DNA of 64,000 nt from Nipponacmea schrenckii (taxonomy: Eukaryota; Mollusca; Gastropoda; Lottiidae). The notes beneath the pieces are model-generated. The model saw nothing but the letters and a program-made list of their open reading frames with translations, had not been told where the DNA came from and ran no database searches. The translations under genes and the position numbers were made by a program. The first letter of the stretch is position 1, and each line of letters starts with the position of its first letter. Where the stretch lies: positions 25,727,769-25,791,768 of the forward strand of contig JAUJPP010000007.1 of assembly GCA_030562195.1 (NCBI GenBank), read 5' to 3'. Below, one piece after another: positions 1 through 11,400 of this stretch.

Positions 1-2869
1 ATTATGCAAGGCTAAAATTGATTTTAGACAAGATCAAATTAAACTCCCACTCACATGGCCACAAGATCAGATGTTTGTTAGACACTGAAAGGCAGTCACG
101 AGAGAATGTATCTAATTGTCAGAAATGTGATTTTTTTCTATTCTGTTCATTGAAACCAGATTGTTACTTTCATACAAGTCTGACCAAGGTCACAAAGTAC
201 AAAATGTTGGTTGCTCTGTTGTCTTGTCTTAAATCAAATGCTTTATTTGAAAGATTGGACATTTTTGACATCATGAACAATGTTCAGTTGGCTTTCTCAC
301 AAAGCTCAAATGCCTCGAAATACATTCGAAACGGCCCCCCCACAACCATTGTAAGGCAGTTTTTTAGCTGAATGTGACAAAAATGAAGTGAAATTACAGG
401 AAAGAATTAAGCTTCAGGTAAAGCAGTCATATTTCAGCTCTTCATAGCACAGTTAGTTTGCCTTTTTTTGGTTGAGTTCAGATTTCAAGATCTTAATTTC
501 CTTTCTTTTTCTCCATCTTGGTAGTTTCAATTTCCAGGCCATATTACAGATAATGAAAAGCGAGAGAATAATTTACTTTTCTTTACAATTCCCTTTTGAA
601 AATCAAAATAAAACCTTGAATTCCAGTATATGGCAGATGACATTGAAATCACTGGAGAGAGTGTCGGTTCAACAGGGTAATTAATTGACAATACATAATT
701 AGTGTTGACATAGTCCACTGGGAACAGTTATAATAGAATGATGGACAACTAGTAGTCAATGGTTTTGACAGTGATAAAGTTGACTTCTCAGTCTGTTCTA
801 TTAGTTTATAACAAGGCAATGATGTTAGAATAACTACCAATTGTTTCACCTTTCTGAAGAAGCGGGAATATAAGGAACTAATTTCATGTGAGCACCTTTT
901 TAAGGACTACCAAATCAACAGCACAGAAAATACATTCAAATCAAATAAGAACAATAATGGATGCATACATATATAAATATACAATATAGATTGCTCACTT
1001 ATGTCTGTGCTATAATGGTGGATATACTAATTATATGTTTAACAGTATATCCACTTCAACTCACAAGTTTGCAATTAGCTGGAAGTGAACTTTTACTTGT
1101 CATCTACCAACCAACCAACATACCAACCACCTCATTGTACATATTCTTCTTTGGTAGGGGATCAATGGTCCTGTCTGGGTAATATATGTATTCTCAATCT
1201 ATTTTATCAGCTTATAACATGGGAATGATATCAAAATAACTATCAGTTATTTCACGGTGACCACTTTTATTTTATCACCTTACAGTACCTAATTCTTTAG
1301 AGGGAGGTGGACTTGTCTAGCATTTGCAAAGTCCAGAGAATTGGTTATTTGTAAAGGTGGGGAATATTATTTTGTCTTGACGTGAAACATAATGAATCAC
1401 CTGACAGTATACTAATATTTCCATTAACTTTTGACATTTTCTATCTATTATTCTTTCTTACTAATCAATGATTCTATTTCAACAACTTGATAACATCTTA
1501 CTAAATATTTAATGCCAATTTCTATTTCTATTTTATCTCTCAAATTATTTACAAGTATTTTATAAAGTACAGTATTTCGTATTTTTCAAACAATAACTTG
1601 AATTAATATGTTTTCTAGAAAGGTTATATATATTGGTGATTTACAGAAGAATAATAAAAAAAGTAAGCTTTCAAGTTGATAAATTAACAACTTCTGTATC
1701 ATGGTATCCTGAATTTTTCAATCAAAACGAAATATGTTTGTATCAGGATATTGATGTCATCAAACGCTTAGTTTCAGTGTAATTGCAGGAACCACAAATG
1801 TCTGATTGAAAATTAGAATGGTGCAAATTGATGATATCAGTGTTACGGATACATATGTAATTTTAGAAAACCTCTTTAAAAGCCCTTTAAGCTGTAAAAA
1901 AAAGTATATGTAATGATGTTGAATGAACTTTCTCCCTACGTGATTGAATCTACATAATTACTGTACTTCACTTCATATTAAAAATGTCTAATATTTTATC
2001 AGACCAATAACAGGGATAACATTAAATAAAAAAATATTGAGATCTTTTAATCTAAACGATGAACCTCTTGGAATTCACTTTAATCCATATTCAATATATT
2101 TAAGATTAAAATGTATTGGCAGGTGCCCTTGTGTTCTCATAGAAACTAATAGCTTTCATTTATCTCTAGCTGTTTCATCTGATACATGTCAGACTGTGAC
2201 AGGATTACACTGAGCTGAAAAGGAAAGATATTTCTTTCTACAGGAAATGAAATAATTTGATGAAGAGGTCAAAGGATATATATGCAACTGACACAATTCT
2301 ACACAGTTTAAAGATCTGGAACAAAATCTCATTGAAAATGGATGAAATTAAATCTGATTTATAATTGGGAATAAAGAATGACCCTATATATTCTGTTTTC
2401 AATTTTATCTTGATGGCGAGTGGACTCAGCTGTAATAAAATCATGAAGTGGAAATATTTTACTAATTGTGTACTAAACTTCAGACAAGCTTCAATACCAT
2501 TCATGTTAAAGAATAAATCAACCATGAGATCAATTCCCTACAAAGTCGCTTCCCTATCAACGCACCACCCCCACCCACTCGTCTCTCGACTAACAAACAC
2601 ACACATCTGTAATACAGATGCATATAAGTAAATCGGTCCATAAATAAGGTCTATAGCTACCAAACAAATTTTGTCGATATTATGTAATAAGTCACTTCCG
2701 AGTAACCAAAACTTTCATGTTAGATATTCATTTTTGATTCCAGCCTATTCTAAGATCTATGATCAATACAGATTCCCCAAAAAAAAAAAAATCAATTGCA
2801 TAACAAGGCTTGTCAATCGATTGAAATCGTATGCCACTCAAAAAATCACCCATGATCTTTATACAGAAT

Positions 2870-3660
2870 TGAAATGAAATGGAGTTTTACATCATACTTT
2901 TTTGCACCTTATGGGCTAATGAAGATGGATCAATTAGTACAGGGCAGCTCCCTTGCCTCACCTTGTCTCTCTCTACACACACACTTCACACCTCAGGAAA
3001 TCAGATATATAACCTGAGCACTTCTAAATCTGCAAACAGAGCAGTGTAACCCTATACGGCCTTCTGGACTATAATTCAGCTTAGCCCAGCTGAGAACTAA
3101 ACATATTTAACTCTCATCCTATCGGTCTGTAAATCATCAACAATCACAGTTAGAAAACCATATATTCCTCTTAATAATCAAATATTTATACACAGTCTTA
3201 ACACGGAACTTATTCCTCTACTGGAACAATAAAATACAGACTGTGAAAGTACACTGATTACTCTAGGGACTTGACAACAGATAGTCCCTCTGTTGGTAGT
3301 GGTTCAAATTGAAATATAACTTTATATGGTAACAATTTGGATTTTCTACAGTTTCAAATGAAATGAAATGAAATGTATGAAGTTTTACATCCTTCTCTTT
3401 TGCTCCTAATGTATTTATGAACACGGGTAGCATCATGCAGTGTAATGAAGTTTTCCCAGAGAGCAGCATAAGCCTACTATTTTTGTGATTTCCAACTGTC
3501 GCAGGATCTTAAAAATGCACAGTCTGTAGTACATAAATTCCATGTCAGTCCCTAAGACATGCAGAACAGTTTGAGATATAAATAATAAATATAAATTATG
3601 TATCTCTTTCGAGACGACAAATTCTTTGGATACCACAGCTTGTGCTACTGTGAGTTGGTC
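2870..3660. repeat. Two adjacent copies of a dispersed SINE-like repeat
   Basis: The first copy (about 2870-2950) and the second (about 3357-3660) share AATGAAATG, then GAGTTTTACATC or AAGTTTTACATC, CTTTTGCACCTTA and the start of an AATGAAGATGG segment. The second continues with CATGCAGTGTAATG, GCAGCATAAGCCTACT, CAACTGTCGCAGGATCTT and AAAATGCACAG. The same ordered blocks recur at about 5025-5240, 11440-11600 and 39906-40240, and shorter inverted pieces occur near 35040 and 58200. No transposase or reverse transcriptase frame is present. Confidence 0.7.
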
Positions 3661-4690
3661 TGTTCATCGCTCAATAATCTGTTATATAGCCCTTTTAATT
3701 GAAATTTCGATCCAGGACAATAGTATATATTTGAAATTCTTCCTATCAATATCTTCATATGATTTTTGAATAGTACAAAACTTTATTCAAATCCAGTTTG
3801 ATAACTGAGGTCCTTGATTAGCATGAACTCAACCAAGACTGGTAGCGGTATTTAAACAACCAGCACCAACTGATGCTATAAATAGATTCTTTCTATCAAT
3901 AAATAAGTTGAAGGCGTAAGAGAATTGATTTTTCGATTGAAAACTCCCAGAGAATGATTTACAATGAAATAATACCGAACCCAAACTAACTTGAGTCTTA
4001 TTCTTACTGTAGTAAATCAATATTCTAACATCATTCTTTCATTTTTCACTGAGGCTGGGTGGCTGTAAGATGACTAATACCGATTCTGATTGTACAGACT
4101 GTTCTTTCATTTAACAGCTGAATGTCCATTTGGCTTCTTTAGCCATTTTTATTCAGTCATGTTTGACGTAACCTCTAAATATTCCTTATATCAGACTGTT
4201 TCTTACTGCAGATTAATATTCTAAAAGATTGTTTCAATATTCACCAAGATGGTGGCTTGAGAATGCCACAAAGTTCTTGAATGGGTCGAGAGCAGGATTG
4301 TACTAGCTAAACATGTTTGATTAAAGCTTCAAACAATATTAGAATGAGTTATTTTTATAATTTTTAAAATAACTCTGTCAAACATTGCCGGGAGCAATAT
4401 AAAAAAATAAAAGTCTGTCTTGGTAAATTTAAAAATGACTGTGTTTGACATAGATGGGAGAAATGCTAAAGTGTGTCTGGTAGACCTATAATAGCAGGTT
4501 ATTTAGAATGGATTTAGTACCATCAAGATTTGATTAAATTACAACAAGTTAGTGTTGGTTTCAGGCGATATTGACAGTTTGTGTAATCTCATCAGACACG
4601 TCTAGCTGATGTCTGTCTCGTCCACTTATATCACTTTTATATAGTCTTCCCAGTTTAAATTCACGAAGCTACAACTTACTTTGTTTTATA

Positions 4691-4905
4691 CCTTGACTGT
4701 AATAGCCAGTATTCTTGTAGTACAAATCTCTTGTATTGTATGCAAGCAAATACAACCAATCAGAGCCATTTTCAGAAAGACTGTATAGTGTTTACAGACT
4801 TCTATCTATCGAGGCCTATGATTGGCTGTACTCGCTTAAGCACAAATTAATGTGCTGCATTAACACACAGCTGTAACACAAGAAAGGTGGTTATTGCAGT
4901 CAAGG
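4691..4905. mobile_element. MITE with CCTTGACTG terminal inverted repeats
   Basis: The left end CCTTGACTGTAATAGCCAG and the right end CTGG/GGTTATTGCAGTCAAGG are inverted repeats of about 30 bases with few mismatches, flanked on both sides by TA. The interior (215 bases in all) has no coding capacity. The TA duplication and size suggest a Tc1/mariner-type non-autonomous element. Related ends occur at about 5520-5680, 35700-35815 and 42909-43078. Confidence 0.65.
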
Positions 4906-5024
4906 TAATAGACCCTGTTGAAGATGGAGAATTAAATGATGTTGAATTGATGATATACCAAATTTGTGTGGCTTGAGAGTATATTCAAAGATGGAATAAA
5001 TGCCAAACTGTGATTTCGCTCCTC

Positions 5025-5240
5025 AAATGAAATGAACAGAGTTTTTTACATTCTACTCTTCTATCATCTTACAGTCTAGTGAAGACGGAAATGCCATTTA
5101 ACAGGCAATGCCATGCAGTGTGACATTTTTCAATGACAGTGGCACAAGCCTACTCTATGTGCAATATTCAATTGTCAAGGGGTCTTTAAAATGCACACAG
5201 GGCCTCAGTTTCTTATCCCATTCAAAAGACACGCAACATT
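5025..5240 (+). repeat. Dispersed SINE-like repeat copy
   Basis: Contains, in order, GAGTTTTTTACATTCTACTC, CTTACAGTCTAGTGAAGACGG, CATGCAGTGTGACA, GTGGCACAAGCCTACTC, CAATTGTCAAGGGGTCTTT and AAAATGCACA, paralleling the copy at 3357-3660. It lies in the KIAA0513-like gene just downstream of coding exon 3. Confidence 0.65.
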
Positions 5241-5358
5241 GAAAGGCGAAAAACCGAGCAGACCCTCAGGTTGCCGAGCAAGTGTCTAACTCCGATCTCG
5301 CTCCTGAAGCATACATGTTTGTTATATGTGTTAATAATATCATAAAAAGATAACTTAC

Positions 5359-5403
5359 CTGTGAATTAACGTATCTAGCAAACCACAATCTCCCAGGGGA
5401 ATA
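5359..5403 (-). CDS. KIAA0513-like coding exon 3
   Basis: A 45-base exon between acceptor CTATTACAG and donor CAG|GTAAGT on the minus strand. It encodes YSPGRLWFARYVNSQ in phase 0 at both ends and matches the GREWFARYVSAQ segment of human KIAA0513. Confidence 0.87.
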
Positions 5404-8400
5404 CTGTAATAGACAAATTTGACATTTAATTAACTTGTCATATTCTAGTGTAATAAACTTGTTGCTATTATAAACTTTGACTACAATATCTACCATTTTT
5501 GTACCACAGACGTTTGATAGTATTGTATGCTAGCGAATACAGAATTAAGAGGCCTTGCAAAAATTTTGCTGCAAAGCAGTAATGCTCACAGCATTTCCGT
5601 CTAGGGCTCTGATGTCTATTGGATAATACATTTCAATCAAATTACATCATTTCATTTTGTGGTGGCTAATGCAGTTAAGGTATAAGTACACAATTTGTAA
5701 AAGCTTCATATTGTGATGATGGTTGTTTCTACTCTCAACAGAATACAAAATGTTCAGACTGAAAACTTTTAATTTTTAAGGGCTCATGACATTTTCCTTT
5801 ACCTGTTATATTTCATTGTACGGTCATTATTTCTACATTGAGCATTTTAAACTCCATACTTCCATACATGACTCATTGACCTTCAACTCATACATAATTG
5901 CAGTGCGTTCTATCGAACGCACTGCTTTGTTTTCGAAATGTTTTTTTTTTTTTTTTTTTTTTCGAATTCTGGTCAGAGTCCTCAGCCCAAACTACAAGTG
6001 CCACATACACACTGTCAACATTTCTCCTGTAAATGCCGCGAGACTAAATCAGGTGAATGTGTTTTCACGCCATTTTGTTCAACCGGAAATGACGTACGAC
6101 GTTATGACTAATTTTAGGTTTTTTCTCATTTGCGACGCTAGTTTTTAATCAAAGTGGATCGGATTTTCTTTGTTTATTACATTCAATCTTTGTTTACAAG
6201 ATAGCAATTTAAGAATTATACATTTCCCAACTTTGTCGCTGAGTTTTTTATTTTTAATTTTTGTGTTTTTTTCAACTTCTACATTTTTATTTCGATCGAT
6301 CTGAAAATTTACAAATATATAGACATTTGGATTGCGAACTATAATTAATTTTCAAAACTTTGATATCACTTCCGGTTTCGATGTTATTTGCTTTTAAAGT
6401 TGAATTTTGCACTTCCGGAATATTGAAGATATTTGAAAAATTTATTTTGCAATTACCTACAATTGTCTATTTAATGATGCTAAATTAAAAAAATCCTTAC
6501 CGGAAGTAACGGATCAGCCGACATATTGATATGACTAACTTTTGTTAAACTCAAAATGGAGCCTCAGGGTTAAATCTAATTTGCATAATTTTAGATTTTC
6601 TCTAAACAACAATCGATTGCGCAAAAAAGTATGGGAAGGAATTTTTGAATTTCAATTTTGCTTTTTGTTTATTTCCGGTTGAAATTTTTCAATTATCATA
6701 AAAAATTTAAAAGGTCATATTTCGTGACCTTGACCTTTGGTGACCTTGTGACCTGAACAAAAGTTATTGCCCTTGATTAAATCTGCCCAATGGTATCTTC
6801 ACTTTTGTTGTCCGGTGTTCACTTCCGGTTTTGCAGCCAATTGAAAATCACAAATTTTAACTTTAAAGAGCTCTATCACGTGACCTAATTTACATAGGAC
6901 AGAATTTCTTACATATTCCTTTTACGTTTAATGTCATCTTTCCATTAATATATCACACTTGGTATTTTTATCAAAATTGCGCGTTTAAAAATTTCAAAAT
7001 TCTGTAATTTCTTCTATACTAACTGTGCGTGTTATTCTTTAAATCGAAATAGAGTCTCAGGGGATAATTCGATTTGTGTTATTTTGATGTATATAGAATC
7101 TATAACCGATTGCCGAAATATATATGGAAACCGATTTTTGAATTTTAATTTTGATTTTGATTTTTTAACGATTAAAATTTTTAAAAACTTTGAAGGGTTG
7201 TATATTGTGACGTTGACCTTTGGCGAATTTTTGACCTGTACAAATATGATAGCTCTCGAGAAGTTCTATCCAATGATATATAAAGCTTTATTGTAAGATG
7301 TATACTTCCGCTTTTATCGCCATTTCAAAAATTGCGAATTTTCCCTATAAAACAATCTGTTTAATGTGTTGCATTTGGGCGACCTACAAAATATAAACTT
7401 CAGCGATCTGAAATTATTTTTTAGTTTAATCGTTCTACATCCAGTTAAAATGATTCAAAGTTGTTATATATGTTTTTCCTGTTGTGGGTGATGTAAATAT
7501 TGAATATTTGGAACGAAATTACAACCTTTAGAATTTTAAATTTTATCTCTTATAATTATTCAACAATAATATACAGTTGACTGGAATAATGGTCTAAGGG
7601 ACGAAACTCTATTCAATATAAATTTAAAATGTTAGGCTGCGCTATTTATGTGGTGTCTCAATGTTATACCCTGGCGACTTAAGACAACTTGAACCATTAG
7701 TGACCTTTCGATTTGCATATAGCTTCGACATTGTCTATCCAATGGTGTATATATATATTTTGTACGATATCTACTTTTGGTTTCATCGCCATCTGAAAAT
7801 TGCGAATTTAATATATAAAACAATCTACATTGTATTGGGTATTATTCTCTACGTTTGGGCGATTTACAAATATGAGTTTCGGCGATCCGGATATCTTTTT
7901 TAGATTAAACGACCCTCTATCCATTTTTTATTATGATTTTAACTTATTATCTATCTTAATTGATGATGAGGGCTAAGGTTGGGGAGGGGCAAAGAGGGGA
8001 AAGGGGGAAAAGAGGGTATGAGAGCGTTTGTTATGAAATCAAAATCCATTTCTGATGCACATTTTTTTATTTTAATAAACCCTTTTTGTCTTTTGCTTAA
8101 CGAACGAATCCCTGGATGGAACGCACTGCTTCAGTGCCGTTAGGCGTTTGGCTCTAGTATTTTTTTGTTATGAATCCTTTTTCCCAAATATATTTCAAAA
8201 TAAACGATATGTCTAAAGATTTTCGTTAAAAATAGTTAATTGAAGGAAACATTTCAGACATTTACTATGAATTTATATCATTTTCTGTCAACTATTCCAT
8301 AAAGTTAGTAATTTATGTCAAAATGGCTGCAGGAGGCAGTGAAAAATAATTTGTCAGAATCAGTAAACATGTAGGATTGTTTGTTATTCCAATTATCATT

Positions 8401-11400
8401 ATTTCTCATCATTTATCAACTCTGACAAGATAAATACTGGATAATAATAGTCATTAACTTGTTATATTCATATCATATATCATAACACTGTTATATTCAT
8501 ATCACATATTATAATATTCATATCATATATCATAACACTGTTATTCATATCATATATCATAATACTGTTATATTCATATTATATATTATAATACTGACAT
8601 CATTTGCTTGGTTATTCCAAAGTGTAGGTCTTGGGTTCTATTCTCAGTCAGAGATCCCTGTAAGATACAATTGTTTCATTCAATTCAGCTAAAGCTCTGC
8701 TATTTAATTTGATCTCTACCCCTAATTGTCGCGTTAGAATTATTGTCATGATAATGAAATTAATGCTTACCTGGCACAATTCTCCAAATTTAGCTTTTTC
8801 TGTTTGTGTGACATCATCACTGGAAAAAAACACAATAAAAAAATACATATTATTGAAAATAATAAAATTTGTGGAACGAATGATCACGTGATTATCACGT
8901 GAAAATCAATGATTCCCAAAAACCTCGGAAATTAAAACATCCACACTTTTAAACCAGGATTATTTCTGATTAAATGCATTGAGCTGGTAGAGAAATGTCT
9001 AAGACTTAAAGGAGCAAACCCAATCTTACCCAGATAACTCGAAAATTATCTTTTCTTTCATAAAGGAGCAAACCTAAAAATTCAGGAACGAATTCTGAAT
9101 CTTAAAAAAGAAAACCTGGATATAAACTGGAATTTTACACAAGCAAGCCTATATGAAATGGAATTCTGTAGTTTTTTTTTACAATCTTTAAGAAGCAAAG
9201 CCATAGAACTGGAATTCTCAATTTTAAAGGAGCAAGCCCAGATCAAGTTGAATTCCATGTTGTTTTTTTTTCAATCGTTAAGAGGCAAACCCAGATATAA
9301 ACTGAAATTATTAATTTTAAAGATGCTATATTAACTGGAAAGCACCTCAGCAGAGATCAGAACCTACAGCTGTCAATTGCTAAACATAACCAAGCAAATG
9401 CAGTTGTGTCAGAACCAACAGTCTAACCAACTAAGCTATAGAACCTCATATAATGTAGATCTTAATGATCTGTTTCATGCGATTTCTCTCAATATCTATC
9501 TGTATTCACTACTGATTTACAGAGGAAATTGTTATGTAAATCCTGTTTATTCAAATTCTCATTTGATTTAAAATTCTTGTTTCCTCATGACAGACTGGGA
9601 ACAAATTAGTAATAAATTGTAATGATACATGCCACAGTTGTTAAGTCAACTGCATTTTCATATCAGCTCACATGTCTGTTTTTGGCAAGGATATCTCCCA
9701 AATCATGTATAGGATTAACAAGAACTAGTTAAAATTCCAAAACTTGTTAAATAAGACTGAAAGTAAACAACTATGATATCAAGGAATCAATCATTAATTT
9801 GGAGAGCGGTTTGCTATATAGACAAAGCCTGTTCCCCAATCCTTATCATTTGTACATTTTTTAGAAAAAAAATGCGAATATAATTGTGAACAAATGTTCA
9901 TTCACAAAAAAATAAAATCAATCACTCATAATCATTAAATATTGTTCAGATAAAATACAGTAAGAAACAAGACACCCGGTACATGAAATTTGTAATCAAT
10001 ATGAAACCTATTTTAGACCGACAAGTCATTCCCAAATCCAGTTCTATCAGCACTGTATTGATTCTTATTACATAAATAACACCAGTAATCTCTTGATGAC
10101 CTAAGGAAGGAAATGGACAAGTGGCAGACAGAAGACATTTCTCTATAACAGCAGTGTGAGAAATACATCAATTGGCCTTCACCATCATTAGCCTAATGAT
10201 TTATGCAGCATTACATTTGGACAATTTTGACAATACTGCTACTTTCAATAACACTGAAATGCATCCACTTTGATATGCGATCATTTGAAGGTTGAGCTAT
10301 ACACGTTTTGTGCATACTGACAAAGTCATGATGTTATACACACTGAAAACGTTTGGTTTGATAGACTGGTATAACACATGAATTTGCCAGAAAATGTGCC
10401 AAAAACCTTTTTCATCTGGTATCATTGTATCCTACTTGACTGGCAAATACAGCTGGATTAACAATCATGATACAGATTGTTAAAGTTGTGTTTGACATAG
10501 ATGGTAATGGCAGGTTGAATTGAGAATTAAGATAAAAATAGAGTTTCCACATGAGTTACTTCATTACCATATAATTCAGATAATGGTATTGAGAAACATC
10601 AGACTTCACAGATTAATATGATAACACAATATGATTTTAGATCTTGGTACAGAATCAGATAAAATAATGTATGGCTGGAAAGGAAATGACATGTTCACAA
10701 AATACATCCTCACTAACATTGTCTTTTACTTTGACTTCTATAGTCTCCTTTCCTGTATCCGAGAATGCAGTGGTTTGATTGAATTATATGCCAACAAATA
10801 CAGCCTTCGTGTTTATATTTTACAGACTTCCTGACAGGAAGTTGAGAGAACTCCATACAAAGCGGTCAGCTACTAGATTACCTTCAATGGTCAATCATAG
10901 ATATTCTGTAACTCAATTTACAAATTTGACTTTTTTTTTGGAGAGGTTACATAGAAGAAGATGCCTTTTTTACAGTCTTACTTTATTTCCCCTGTGCCTT
11001 TACATAGGAGCAGAAAAGTAGGATGTAACCATCAACAATAGATTAATTCGAGATGCCAGTTGATGATGTTCAACTCAAGACTCTGTTCCAACACATGTGG
11101 CTCAGTGACGTCATTGAAAAAATTTGGATTCGTTCCAGAAATCAGTGGAAGCAATTCCGACAACATTGTGTAATAGAATGAAAATTTGAATAAAAATTAG
11201 AATAGCGGAAGTTCTATAGACATTATTAAACACTAGCTTAGTAAATCAATGGTTATTAGGTAATAACAAATACATGGTTGGAATTACAGCCTTCTGTAAA
11301 CTTAAGCTAAATTCAAAGGAAATTAACTGCACTTAATGTCACCTAGTTTAAATGCTCCTGGCTTGACTTTTAAACATTTCACATCTATGAATTGATTTCA

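Larger units (their letters stand above)
1..5358. other. Intron or downstream part of KIAA0513-like gene, no exon found
   Basis: Non-coding as far as I can tell. The next expected exon of the minus-strand KIAA0513 homologue (the part that in human follows the WFARYV motif and includes a VLFEC-like stretch) was searched for by eye on the minus strand and not found, so it probably lies below base 1. The stretch contains two or three copies of a dispersed SINE-like repeat and one MITE, listed separately. An unassigned open frame at 18-371 is discussed in the findings. Confidence 0.5.
5404..8770. other. KIAA0513-like intron 2
   Basis: No exon seen. It holds a partial CCTTGACT-type MITE (about 5520-5680) and a 2.3-kb composite repeat element (5900-8156) described separately, then AT-rich simple repeats at about 8455-8595. 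Confidence 0.6.
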
